Assembly (NCBI GenBank): GCA_050288105.1
Contig: JBNKDE010000004.1
Span: 233,418-297,417 of the forward strand
Source of the DNA: JACNJF01 sp050288105
Lineage (GTDB): Bacteria > Pseudomonadota > Gammaproteobacteria > GCA-001735895
Direction: 5' to 3'
Length of the DNA stretch: 64,000 nucleotides
The translations under genes and the position numbers were made by a program. Numbering within the stretch: position 1 is the stretch's first letter; every line of letters starts with the position of its first letter. The notes under the pieces were generated by a model. The model saw only the letters and a program-made list of their open reading frames with translations. It did no database searches and was not told the origin of the DNA. Positions 34,798-43,918 of the stretch are shown here, in pieces.

Positions 34798-37641
34798 TTA
34801 TACCAAATCCACACCTTCCGCCGTATCAGTAGAGTTATTGAAAGGCTGCGGTTTGCCAATAAAATACCCCTGACCATGGGTCACACCTAGCTCTGTAACC
34901 ATAGCAAGTATTTTTTCATCGGACACAAATTCAGCAATAACTTTCATTCCAAAAGCCTGTACCATAGCGGACAGACTTTTCACAAACACCTGATCATCCG
35001 GATTATTAACAATATTTTGAATATATGAGCCATCCAGCTTGACATAGCTGAGAGGCAACATTTTAAGATAAGTAAAAGATGAAAATCCCACACCAAAATC
35101 ATCAAGTGCTACTCTGACTCCTTTATCGGTTATCTGCCTGAGATTACTTAAAACCTGTTGAAAGTTTTCTATATAAGCGGTCTCTGTCAACTCGATAATG
35201 AGCTTTGATGTATCGACAGCATATTTATCCAGAGCACTAAAAACCATTTCTGGGAAATCATCAGCCTGCATCGTAGGTGCCGATATATTGATCGCAATCG
35301 TTAGATTATCTCCTCTAGTCGCGCGGCTACGCAGGGTAGACAGGGATTTATCCAGCACCCATTCGTCGATATTTCGAATCTCGCCTGTTTTTTCCGCCAG
35401 CGGAATAAAAACAGCAGGCGATATCTGTTCTCCATCTTCACCCTGTAAACGTATCAAAACTTCGTAATGTGAAATCCTGTTTTTCGTGATATCCAGCACG
35501 GGTTGATAAGCCAGAGTAAAGGAACCAGTCTTGAGCGCATGTTTAATGGCTAAAATTAAATTATGGTCCTTTTTGATCTGATACACCCGCTCGTCAGTGG
35601 TTTCAAATAAATGCCAGCGCCCCATACCTTTCTTTTTGGCATGATACATTGCCATATCTGCATTAATAATCAGGCTTTGCGGATCATTACCCTGCTCTGG
35701 AAAAACTGATGCCCCAATACTGACCGAATAGTTAATGTTACGACCATCCTGAAGAGCAATACTACTGGTTAACTCTGTTGATAGCTTCTCCAGTACTGCG
35801 GGTAAATCATCGCGTCCGATGTTGCCCATCAGTATGGTAAATTCATCACCCGCAAAACGACTAATCGTATCTACCGAACGGGTTAATCTGCGTAACCTGT
35901 TCGAGATATCTATAAGCACCAGATCGCCTGCATTATGACCATAAATATCATTAATCTGCTTAAACCGGTTAACATCGATAAAAATCAGAGCACCGCTGAC
36001 CTCAGTAGACAGCATTTCCCTGATACGGCTATTAAAGAATCTGCGATTTCCTATGCCGGTTAGACCATCGTTGTTAGCCATCCAGCGCAATTCCTTTTCA
36101 GCCATTTTCTGGCGCGTCTGATCCATACCAATCGACAGTATGACCTGACTCCCCTGTTCGTCCTCGACCAGGGTATGGGTCCAGGTGATAATTAATTTTT
36201 TATTATGTTTATCGAGCAGGTGATACTCCTGCTGGAACACGTCGATACTTTGATTCTTTAAGCTACTGGTTAATCGCTTAAATTCATCGAGTTCCAGCAC
36301 ATCATAAATCAGACTGGAAAACTTTTCGGGTGAACCTTCGAACAGTGAGTCAAACTTTTTATTGGTGGACTGAATATTAAAGTCGAAATCCTGAGTGATA
36401 ATGAATATCTGGGAATTATCAAACAGGCGCTTCAGGAAGGAGCGAGAACGAGTTAAGGCATGCACCTGTTCTTCTAATGAAAGATTCTTTAGATTGACTT
36501 CCATATGTAGCTTTTCCAGCTCCCTAGCCACGTACACCGTACTATGCTCCAGCACGCTTAACTCATCCATAAATATACTTTTACGGTTTGCCACTCTTTG
36601 CACCGCATGAGCAAAATTCTGTTGTGGCAGTAGATGCAATGCTTCAGTAATATTTTCCAGCTTTTTCATAGGCCGGTGTATTAATAACAAGAGCATAAAC
36701 TCAGCCACCAGCAACCCAGAAACAACGGTAAATAATGCACGCTTAATAACACTCACCAGCAATTGATGCGCTGCAGATTTATCTTCTACTGAAACGAAAA
36801 TAGTCCGATCACCAACACTACTGATATTAGCCAGATGCAGCGTCGACATCATGAACTGCTTTCCCTCTAGCTCAAATAATTCCGTATGGGGTTCTGTTTT
36901 CAACTCGTGGGTGTCTGCATATTTCTTTATGATCGGAAAGATATACCTAAAATCACTGACCGCCCAGGCAAAGGTTTTCCAGTCTGCCAGATACCGGTCT
37001 GATGCATTACTGCCGGGATAAGCATTTCCCTGCAACAAAATGCCTAACCCGGAATTGGAAAAATTGTAAAAAATGCGTACAACATCCGCCATATTCTGCG
37101 CCAGTACAATAGTTCCAGTTGCACCCTGATCGTTAATAAATGGCTGCAATACAATTAATAGACAGATTTTCCGGCAGTAAATCAGGTTCATAGGCTCATC
37201 TACCCTTGTTCCCGTATCAAGCCTGCGAAGTACAGCGAACTGAAAATCATCATCGACATGCAGCTCAGGTGAACTGACCTCGCCTAGCATCTGATGCTCA
37301 GAATTATAAATTGCCAGATAATCCAGCCCTATATTGACGTGATAGGATATCCAGTCCTGTTCCAGTGATTGCTGTAAGGAGTTGCCTGAGGCTAGCAGTT
37401 TATTCAGGCTTTGCTGGACCACCTGACGCCCAGAAATTAGCTCGGAAAACTGGGAAAGGCGCAGAAAGTTGTCCATCACCAGTTCGCTCAGTAAATCTGT
37501 TTGAGTTTTGTGTGTGCGCACCAGTTCGAGATCGAACTCATCCAGCTGATTGCGAATAAACTGCCAGGTCCAGACACTTGAAATTGCGATAAGCACCAGG
37601 CTTAAAAAGACGACAGCTTTCCATTTAAGACTGATATACAT
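34798..37641 (-). CDS. membrane sensor GGDEF-EAL protein
   Basis: A 947-residue protein: TM at ~8-28, large periplasmic domain (~30-300), TM at ~305-328, HAMP-like linker, PAS-like region (~395-515), GGDEF (~525-690; motif reads RFAGDEF, so AGDEF) and EAL (~700-940; EVLIRL, ELTETA, DDFGVG, KLDG). AGDEF is compatible with cyclase activity; EAL residues look intact. It is the last gene in an operon with a PstS-like and a porin gene, suggesting that the periplasmic protein or the porin feeds its sensor (inference). Confidence 0.92.
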   Translation of the reverse strand: MYISLKWKAVVFLSLVLIAISSVWTWQFIRNQLDEFDLELVRTHKTQTDLLSELVMDNFLRLSQFSELISGRQVVQQSLNKLLASGNSLQQSLEQDWISYHVNIGLDYLAIYNSEHQMLGEVSSPELHVDDDFQFAVLRRLDTGTRVDEPMNLIYCRKICLLIVLQPFINDQGATGTIVLAQNMADVVRIFYNFSNSGLGILLQGNAYPGSNASDRYLADWKTFAWAVSDFRYIFPIIKKYADTHELKTEPHTELFELEGKQFMMSTLHLANISSVGDRTIFVSVEDKSAAHQLLVSVIKRALFTVVSGLLVAEFMLLLLIHRPMKKLENITEALHLLPQQNFAHAVQRVANRKSIFMDELSVLEHSTVYVARELEKLHMEVNLKNLSLEEQVHALTRSRSFLKRLFDNSQIFIITQDFDFNIQSTNKKFDSLFEGSPEKFSSLIYDVLELDEFKRLTSSLKNQSIDVFQQEYHLLDKHNKKLIITWTHTLVEDEQGSQVILSIGMDQTRQKMAEKELRWMANNDGLTGIGNRRFFNSRIREMLSTEVSGALIFIDVNRFKQINDIYGHNAGDLVLIDISNRLRRLTRSVDTISRFAGDEFTILMGNIGRDDLPAVLEKLSTELTSSIALQDGRNINYSVSIGASVFPEQGNDPQSLIINADMAMYHAKKKGMGRWHLFETTDERVYQIKKDHNLILAIKHALKTGSFTLAYQPVLDITKNRISHYEVLIRLQGEDGEQISPAVFIPLAEKTGEIRNIDEWVLDKSLSTLRSRATRGDNLTIAINISAPTMQADDFPEMVFSALDKYAVDTSKLIIELTETAYIENFQQVLSNLRQITDKGVRVALDDFGVGFSSFTYLKMLPLSYVKLDGSYIQNIVNNPDDQVFVKSLSAMVQAFGMKVIAEFVSDEKILAMVTELGVTHGQGYFIGKPQPFNNSTDTAEGVDLV

Positions 37642-37663
37642 GGTGCTATTTCAATCAAACCAT

Positions 37664-38914
37664 TTAGAAATGGTAGGACAACTGCAATATGAAAAGATCC
37701 CAGTTTTCTTTCAGCTGAGAGTAATCGATATTCACCGCGCCATTAATAAATGCCGTTCCCTTATTGCGACTGTATTCACCGGTAAGAGATAAATCAGGCG
37801 TGAAGTACCAACGCACCCCAACCGTATTGGCAATGGTATGTTGCGCTATCGGATTACCGCCGGTCCTGGCCGCAAACTGCGTTCCATCTTTATCATCTAC
37901 ATCATAATATAGCTTTTCATGACGCGCATAGATGCTCAGTTTTTCCGACCCCAGCCACTCGGCCTGAAGATAGTAAGCATTAGATGTTGTAGACTCTGGG
38001 GCCACCGGTTGATACAGCACTTCCGTACGCGAAACCCTGGTATCGATATCCAGGAATTCAGCAGTCAATACCCACGCATCCCAGTTATATTGCATGGAAA
38101 CCAGAGTCAGTAAAGAATCAACGTGCTGACTGGTGATATAGCGGGTAAAAGCGGTTGGATCAGCAGCAAGAACTGCCGCAGCCTGAAACTGCTCCATTGG
38201 TGTAAAAACAGGTGCATCCTGCAGGCTCATAGAGATATCCAGCAACGTCAGCGCCAGGGTCAAATTTGGCGCTGCACTGGGAACCAGGCCCAGCTTCAGC
38301 CCTAAACTATCCACCTCGTTGAATTCACCTTCTATGTCCATGGTGTAAATCTGATACTCAAGTGCCTGATCGTCTATCCGAGCCTTACCGCCGTAAAGAT
38401 CAACACTGACATCACCCAGAGCATTCTGGAAACTGAGGTATAGATTGAGACCATCCACCGACAATAGCGCATTACGCAGGGTCTCGAAGTACACCGACTG
38501 AGGGACAAAAACACCAGGGCGTACATGCGGAACATCTCGCGTAGCATTGTATATACCGTACTGGTTTTTAACCCTGCCCAGACGAATACCAGACGTTTGA
38601 TTATCGGAAGAGTACAGGCTGTAGTCCAGTAACAGAAAATCCACCTTGGGGTCACCATTGCTAATATCGCCAGCTTTGCGAGACAGCAATTGCCCACTAA
38701 GCCTGATGTCATTGTCAAATTGCCAGGTACCATTCAAGCCGATTTCACGGTAGTCAAAATGGGTGCCGGTTTCATCAACATAAAACGGATTATCCTCAGA
38801 GACCACCATCGCCTGACTGATATAACCATGTAAAAACTGCTGGTCAGCGAGCGCATTGGTACACACCAACCCGCATACAATCATATACACGCAGGTCAAT
38901 TTATACTTAATCAT
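37664..38914 (-). CDS. outer-membrane porin-like protein
   Basis: A 416-residue protein with a signal peptide (to ~23, ALA-DQQ) and barrel strands, ending LFILQLSYHF with the C-terminal Phe. Many strands contain alternating aromatic residues and the N-terminal GYISQAMVVSEDNPFY. It resembles porins found next to PstS-like proteins and c-di-GMP proteins. The substrate cannot be read. Its start overlaps the PstS-like gene by 8 bases; the GGDEF-EAL gene follows after 22. Confidence 0.75.
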   Translation of the reverse strand: MIKYKLTCVYMIVCGLVCTNALADQQFLHGYISQAMVVSEDNPFYVDETGTHFDYREIGLNGTWQFDNDIRLSGQLLSRKAGDISNGDPKVDFLLLDYSLYSSDNQTSGIRLGRVKNQYGIYNATRDVPHVRPGVFVPQSVYFETLRNALLSVDGLNLYLSFQNALGDVSVDLYGGKARIDDQALEYQIYTMDIEGEFNEVDSLGLKLGLVPSAAPNLTLALTLLDISMSLQDAPVFTPMEQFQAAAVLAADPTAFTRYITSQHVDSLLTLVSMQYNWDAWVLTAEFLDIDTRVSRTEVLYQPVAPESTTSNAYYLQAEWLGSEKLSIYARHEKLYYDVDDKDGTQFAARTGGNPIAQHTIANTVGVRWYFTPDLSLTGEYSRNKGTAFINGAVNIDYSQLKENWDLFILQLSYHF

Positions 38915-39359
38915 GCCTCACCTCCACCAGCATAGATTCGTTGTTCCGATCAACTACCGAACTATCGACATAACCAATCGCCCCCTCGGTATTCTTAACC
39001 TTTTCCAGCATTTCTTTGAGTGACCCTACTTCTACTGGAATGGTACCGGTGCCACTGAACAGAAGCCTGTGCCACAGGCGTTTCAGCTGATAGGGTTGCA
39101 TATGAAAATATTGATTGACGAAAGCCCTGTGTACAGGACTACTGTCAGGTAGGGTGAATACCTTGATGGGCGTACCATCGGACCAGACCTTTTTATGCAT
39201 CGCATAAATGCGCTGCAAAACACTCTGGGTTAAAACCTCGTTTTTTTGCGGGGCATGCTGGATAACGACCGGTTCTGCCCTGGCAAGCACAGGCACACAA
39301 CACAACAGCAACCATAGCAGGGAAATATAAATTCGTTTTTTTCGATATAAAATCAGCAC
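38907..39359 (-). CDS. short PstS-like periplasmic binding protein
   Basis: The 150-residue protein has a signal peptide (LLWLLLCCVPVLARA) and one lobe of the PstS-like fold: VIQHAPQKNEVLTQSVLQRIY at the N-terminus, WSDGTPIKVFTLP, then a C-terminal EGAIGYVDSS. It is about half the size of a full PstS, as in the small phosphate-binding-like proteins that accompany porin-GGDEF genes in other gammaproteobacteria. Ligand unknown. Confidence 0.75.
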   Translation of the reverse strand: MLILYRKKRIYISLLWLLLCCVPVLARAEPVVIQHAPQKNEVLTQSVLQRIYAMHKKVWSDGTPIKVFTLPDSSPVHRAFVNQYFHMQPYQLKRLWHRLLFSGTGTIPVEVGSLKEMLEKVKNTEGAIGYVDSSVVDRNNESMLVEVRHD

Positions 39360-39493
39360 TATCCTACACTACCCGAACAGATAAGCGATTTGGAAGATCT
39401 CGCCCCAACAGCCTTGATGAAAATGGTCTGCCCCATGAGTTTAATCGGAAAAATTTAACTGACAGAGGATGTCAGGTATTTTTTGTAATATTA

Positions 39494-39507
39494 ATGATTG
39501 AAATCAA
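39494..39507. promoter_or_regulatory. Fnr-type box
   Basis: ATGAT-TGAA-ATCAA matches the FNR box TTGAT-N4-ATCAA with one mismatch. It lies about 135 bases upstream of the PstS-like start. Whether it works, and for which regulator, is open. Confidence 0.4.
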
Positions 39508-39622
39508 TTTGCTGCGCATAATAAGGCGCCGGCCTCCCTGGCGAGCCCCATATCGGGCTTATTTCGCTGAAATTCAACTGTGATAGCTGCCTGCGTGATG
39601 CTGGCCGCTGGACATAAAACGG

Positions 39623-40879
39623 TTATGAGGCTGCGCTAACCACAGCGAGCTCTCTTTCTCCATTCACGTCCTGCTCATCGACCAGGCAATGACTCGCACC
39701 TTCTATACTCGGCATCTCAAACATGACTTTACGCAACAACCCCTCCATCACCCCGCGCAATCCACGCGCTCCAGTGCCACGTTCTATGGCCTGTAATGCA
39801 ATCGCGGTTAATGCCTGGTCGGTAAACTCAAGATCCACCCCCTCGAATTCAAACAGACGCTTGTATTGCTTGACCAGCGCATTCTTCGGCTCGGTCAGAA
39901 TCTGTACCAGCGCATGTTCATCCAGATCATGCAATGCCGTAATCACAGGGAACCTGCCAATGAACTCGGGGATCAGGCCAAAATGCCTGAGATCGTCGGG
40001 TTGTACCTCTTCCATCAGCTTTAGCTGATCATAGGCTTTCTCAGGCTCTGACAGGTCCACGTTAAACCCTATGCCTCGATTAGCACCGCCCAATCTGGAT
40101 TGCAGGATTTTTTCTACGCCAGCAAAAGCGCCGCCCGCAATAAACAGGATATTTCTGGTATCGATCAACTGATCGCCCTGCTGATCTTTCCTGCCCTTAG
40201 CGCTCAATTTGATTTTGGCACCTTCTATTAACTTGAGTAGTGCCTGCTGCACACCCTCTCCAGATACATCCCGCGTGCCATGCGAAGACTCACCGGCCTT
40301 GGCAATCTTGTCGATTTCATCGATATAAACTATGCCCCATTCAGCCAGTTCCTTATTACCTTCCGCGCTATCCATCAGGCGCGCTAGAATAGACTCGACA
40401 TCCTCCCCGACATAGCCAGCCTGCGTCAGCGTCGTGGCATCAGCAATCACGAAGGGCACACCCACAATTCGGGCCAAAGTGCTGGCCAGCAGGGTTTTCC
40501 CCGTACCCGAGGGGCCTAATAAAAGAATATTGGACTTATCAATTTCAACTTCTTCCTTTTTTACATCCATACTGACTGGCTGATTTTCCATCTGCAGTCG
40601 TTTGTAGTGGTTATATACAGCGACAGCAAGCGTTTCCTTACCCAGATCCTGACCAATGATATATTCATCCAGTTTGTTTTTTAGTTCCTGTGGCTTCAGC
40701 AGGTTCTGTAAAGGTTTAGAGGCTGCCCGCTTACGCCCCCAGCTACCCACCACCTGTGAAGCCAGGCGCACACATTCTTCACAGATATGTCCTTCCTCAC
40801 CGGCTATAAGTGGAATATTCGGACCCTGTTCCTGACCACAGAAAGAACAATGTGCTTTTTGATTTTTTACCGTACTCAT
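39623..40879 (-). CDS. clpX: ClpX, nif-associated copy
   Basis: A 418-residue ClpX: N-terminal zinc finger (Cys11, Cys14, Cys33, Cys36), AAA+ domain with Walker A GPSGTGKT, pore loop GYVGEDVE, Walker B VYIDEID, and the ClpP-docking IGF in NRGIGFNV. It unfolds proteins for ClpP. A second clpX in the nif cluster after nifM is known in Azotobacter, where it affects NifB and NifEN turnover. Here it is the last gene of nif region I, 40 bases after nifM. Confidence 0.93.
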   Translation of the reverse strand: MSTVKNQKAHCSFCGQEQGPNIPLIAGEEGHICEECVRLASQVVGSWGRKRAASKPLQNLLKPQELKNKLDEYIIGQDLGKETLAVAVYNHYKRLQMENQPVSMDVKKEEVEIDKSNILLLGPSGTGKTLLASTLARIVGVPFVIADATTLTQAGYVGEDVESILARLMDSAEGNKELAEWGIVYIDEIDKIAKAGESSHGTRDVSGEGVQQALLKLIEGAKIKLSAKGRKDQQGDQLIDTRNILFIAGGAFAGVEKILQSRLGGANRGIGFNVDLSEPEKAYDQLKLMEEVQPDDLRHFGLIPEFIGRFPVITALHDLDEHALVQILTEPKNALVKQYKRLFEFEGVDLEFTDQALTAIALQAIERGTGARGLRGVMEGLLRKVMFEMPSIEGASHCLVDEQDVNGERELAVVSAAS

Positions 40880-40919
40880 GCTTTCAATCCAGAACTGGTT
40901 GCGCAGTTAATAAATTGCA

Positions 40920-41777
40920 TTACTTTGCCTGTAACGCCGCCAGCCATGATTTCTGGCAGTTTCTACGATTACGTTCCTGCAAAATCTCACGTATGCGAGA
41001 CTTAACCTTGTTATAGGGAATGCGTCGCGCTGGTTTAATCTGTTCGCAATACAGAATATGAAATCCCATCTCTGACTCAACCACCGGACTGATTTCATTC
41101 TCACCCATGTTAAACAGCATCTCATCCAGTTCAGGATAAAGCTGGCCTCTGCTGATATCACCCAGCTTGCCACCTTCTATTGCGCTGGGACACTCTGAAT
41201 ACTGTTTGGCAAACTGCGGGAAGCGATTAGTTCTGGAGCCCAGCTTTGCAGCCACTTCGGTAATTTTTTTGCGCGATTCAACCTCGGTATTTTCAGCAAA
41301 ATCCGCATTGACGGTAATCAGAATATGTCGCGCCACCCGAGTTTCCGGCTGTTCAAAGCGATCATGATGCATTTCGTAAAACAGCATAATATCCAGATCA
41401 TTTATATGTGCGCTCTTCGACCCAATAATCTGCATCACCCCATCAAAAGTGAGCTCGCGATATAAGGCAGCACGCAGAGACTCCTTGTTTAACCCATTCG
41501 CTCCCAGGTCCTGCAAAAATTCATTTTCATCATGATAGCGAGCGATAATGGCCGCCAGTGACTGATCAATCTGCTCAGCAGTGACAACAAAAGATCGTGC
41601 TTCCTCTGTAGCCAGAACCAGCGATTCCACATCAAAGCTCTTATAGGCACTTTGCAATACTTTCTGGTATTCATCAGCCTGTAACTGGCTAATATTTTTA
41701 CCGTATTTATTCAGCGCATTGCGTAACAAATGGTAATTAAACTCGGGAATATCATAATCCTGTTTCATCGCTAACAT
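40920..41777 (-). CDS. nifM: NifM peptidyl-prolyl isomerase
   Basis: A 285-residue protein with a helical N-terminal part and a parvulin (PpiC) domain at ~145-260 (ARHILITV, FAKQYSECPSAIEGGKLGDISRG, VESEMGFHILYCEQ). NifM is needed to mature the nitrogenase Fe protein, NifH. Length agrees with Azotobacter NifM (292). It begins one base after nifZ ends and precedes clpX. Confidence 0.92.
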   Translation of the reverse strand: MLAMKQDYDIPEFNYHLLRNALNKYGKNISQLQADEYQKVLQSAYKSFDVESLVLATEEARSFVVTAEQIDQSLAAIIARYHDENEFLQDLGANGLNKESLRAALYRELTFDGVMQIIGSKSAHINDLDIMLFYEMHHDRFEQPETRVARHILITVNADFAENTEVESRKKITEVAAKLGSRTNRFPQFAKQYSECPSAIEGGKLGDISRGQLYPELDEMLFNMGENEISPVVESEMGFHILYCEQIKPARRIPYNKVKSRIREILQERNRRNCQKSWLAALQAK

Positions 41778-41778
41778 C

Positions 41779-42234
41779 TCAGTCTTCCGCCAGTTCTTTA
41801 TCTACAAAATCCAGAGCGCTCTCAGGCACCATTAATACACGTCCATTGAAGCGTGCATGGTAAAACGGCCCACCTTCTTCCTCGCGTAATACTTTTTCTA
41901 TTTCACCTTCTTCACCCGGCTCAGCAATCACTTCACCCTTAATACCCAGAGGAATTTTTGGTGTAACCTTATCCCTGAACTCAAAACGCGTATGAATGTA
42001 GGGGTCTGACTCCAGTATCAGTTCCTGCTCACGACAACCCACCACTATCCCCAGTTCAAAAAAATCCACCTTGTAAATCAGCTGATCCTGCAGATAGGTA
42101 CCCACATCACGCACGTAACCCACGTTGCCACGTCTAACCAGCAACTTACCGGTATCTTCACCAGGGTAGGTGCCATCATTACGCAGGTTACGGATTACCC
42201 GTACTGCTTCACCATACTCAAATCTGGGGAGCAC
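41779..42234 (-). CDS. nifZ: NifZ, MoFe-protein maturation factor
   Basis: The 151-residue protein carries the NifZ module RFEYGEAVRVIRNLRNDGTYPG...LVRRGNVGYVRDVGTYLQDQLIY. The second half (FRFDKV... GEEGEIEKVLRE) looks like a degenerate repeat of that fold. NifZ promotes formation of the second P-cluster in NifDK. The GTG start at 42234 is preceded by GGAGG and lies inside the end of nifW (17-base overlap). Confidence 0.93.
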   Translation of the reverse strand: MLPRFEYGEAVRVIRNLRNDGTYPGEDTGKLLVRRGNVGYVRDVGTYLQDQLIYKVDFFELGIVVGCREQELILESDPYIHTRFEFRDKVTPKIPLGIKGEVIAEPGEEGEIEKVLREEEGGPFYHARFNGRVLMVPESALDFVDKELAED

Positions 42235-42565
42235 TGAACGAGCCTCCAGGCATCAGGTCTGACAGTGGCACCATTATTTCTACTGGCTCCAGCATCTTGA
42301 ACACCTTGAACACTTTTTCTGTAGCCGCATCGGAATCGACAAAATCAGAATATGCTTTTAATAGCAGTGCGCCATACACGGTACGCATCTGTTCTTCGTC
42401 TTCAGGCATTTTTTCGACTTTTTCAATATAGTCATGAAAACGCTGCAAAATATGCAAGCGATTCACATGTACGATGGCCGGATCGTATTCCACATCAAAG
42501 TATTCCAGGAATTCTTCAGCACTACTTAATTCATCCAGATCCAGTTCAAACTCACTTTCACTCAT
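42218..42565 (-). CDS. nifW: NifW, MoFe-protein protection factor
   Basis: The ATG at 42565, behind GGAGAAGAAGC, gives MSESEFELDLDELSSAEEFLEYF; an earlier in-frame start is weaker. The ~115-residue helical protein has the NifW signature FDVEYDPAIVHVNRLHILQRFHDY. NifW helps protect or mature the MoFe protein from O2 damage. It overlaps nifZ and follows the TPR gene. Confidence 0.93.
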   Translation of the reverse strand: MSESEFELDLDELSSAEEFLEYFDVEYDPAIVHVNRLHILQRFHDYIEKVEKMPEDEEQMRTVYGALLLKAYSDFVDSDAATEKVFKVFKMLEPVEIMVPLSDLMPGGSFSAPQI

Positions 42566-42579
42566 GCTTCTTCTCCAGT

Positions 42580-43104
42580 TCAAAATCTGAGCCGATAAAT
42601 ACCGGCCTGTCGGTTTATTTCATCCTGAGCGATCTGCAATAAAGAACTCACGCTCAACCTGTCTTCGCTATCAATATCGACGATTTTCTGCAGCCGATCT
42701 ATCGCACTCTGGTAATTTTCCAGTCGCATATCAAGATACCCTGCACCCTTCAGTGCCAGCAGATAAAACCGGACCTCGGTCATCGAGTCACTCACGGCAA
42801 TCTCTATATGCTGCTCATTCAGGTCCTGCCAGTTAGCGGGTAGCCCTAACCTGCGGGAAAAAATAGCAAGCACCCGCTCAGCTACTTTCAGAGCATCCAT
42901 ATATCGATGCTGGTAATAGTAGTAGCGATATAACGCCACCAGTACCATAGGGTGTTCCGGCTCCAGAAAATAGGCTCTCAGTAACAGGCTTTCTGCATTC
43001 TTTGCGCCATAACTGTCTGCTGCCTTTTCAATGCACTGCTCGGTTTCAGGTTCCATGGCTTCATCGAAATAAAGCGCTTCACCCTCAAACTCCAGCATAT
43101 CCAT
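42580..43104 (-). CDS. TPR-like nif-cluster protein (paralogue of 57688..58182)
   Basis: The 174-residue all-helical protein has an acidic N-terminus (LEFEGEALYFDEAMEPETEQ) and TPR-like helices (EHPMVLVALYRYYYYQHRYMDALKVAERVL; LENYQSAIDRLQKIVDIDSEDRL). It resembles the protein at 57688-58182 in order of motifs (VALY, NW-x-x-L, VRFYLLALKG, ILNVL/LQKIV). It sits between cysE and nifW, 4 bases after cysE. I infer a scaffold or chaperone role; no function is established to my knowledge. Confidence 0.82.
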   Translation of the reverse strand: MDMLEFEGEALYFDEAMEPETEQCIEKAADSYGAKNAESLLLRAYFLEPEHPMVLVALYRYYYYQHRYMDALKVAERVLAIFSRRLGLPANWQDLNEQHIEIAVSDSMTEVRFYLLALKGAGYLDMRLENYQSAIDRLQKIVDIDSEDRLSVSSLLQIAQDEINRQAGIYRLRF

Positions 43105-43108
43105 TGCG

Positions 43109-43918
43109 CTAAACTACCTTTTTCAAATCTATATTGACCGGATCACAAACCTGCTTCGCATCACAGTCCGCACATTCATCTTCGGCACTTTTTCCATCTG
43201 GCAGGCAACCATGTACGCCCACCGCCTGCTCCAGTAGACGTATGCGATCCAGCAGGCAGGTAATCGCCTCGGCCACCGGATCAGAAATCAGGTGGTGATT
43301 CAGGTCTATATCCTGCACATCGCTTGAGTTTGTCGCCCTGCTCGCTGTTTTAACTACTTTACCGGGAATACCAACAACTGTCTTACCGCTGGGTACGGGT
43401 GAAATCACCACTGAGTTGGCACCCACTCGAGCACAGGCCCCGATAGTGATCGGCCCCAGGATTTTGGCTCCGGCACCGACAATCACATTGTCTTCCAGGG
43501 TAGGATGGCGCTTGCCCCTGTTCCAGGACACGCCACCCAGGGTGACACCGTGATAAAGCGTGACATCGTTATGTACTTCGGCAGTTTCACCTATGACTAC
43601 GCCAGCGCCATGATCAATAAAAAAGCGTCGGCCTATGGTTGCGCCCGGGTGTATGTCTATGCTGGTCCAGATACGGGCTATGTAGGAAATCAGGCGTGGC
43701 AGGTAGCGCCAGCCGCGACACCACAGGCGGTTGGCAATACGATACATCATGATTGCGTGTACGCCCGGGTAGGTGGTAATAATTTCAATTCGAGTACGTG
43801 CTGCTGGATCACGATGAAAAACACAGTCGATATCCTCGCGCAGCATGCGCCACCACGATAGACGTAGTTCAGCGTTTGCTACCGATTCAGGGCTGGGTGC
43901 ACTCATTGATATTGCCAT
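43109..43918 (-). CDS. cysE: serine O-acetyltransferase
   Basis: The 269-residue protein is a CysE with a left-handed beta-helix: IDIHPGATIGRRFFIDHGAGVVIGETAEVHNDVTLYHGVTLGG (hexapeptide repeats). Catalytic His lies in FIDHG, another in HGVTLGG. It acetylates serine for cysteine synthesis, here probably to supply sulfur to NifS/NifU. The C-terminal ~75 residues are cysteine-rich (CADCDAKQVC) and unlike a housekeeping CysE. It overlaps nifV by 16 bases. Confidence 0.92.
   Translation of the reverse strand: MAISMSAPSPESVANAELRLSWWRMLREDIDCVFHRDPAARTRIEIITTYPGVHAIMMYRIANRLWCRGWRYLPRLISYIARIWTSIDIHPGATIGRRFFIDHGAGVVIGETAEVHNDVTLYHGVTLGGVSWNRGKRHPTLEDNVIVGAGAKILGPITIGACARVGANSVVISPVPSGKTVVGIPGKVVKTASRATNSSDVQDIDLNHHLISDPVAEAITCLLDRIRLLEQAVGVHGCLPDGKSAEDECADCDAKQVCDPVNIDLKKVV

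Noticed and set aside
39544..39559. AGCCC/GGGCT hairpin after clpX as a terminator
   Set aside because: Short stem without a T-run on the minus strand, where it would need one.
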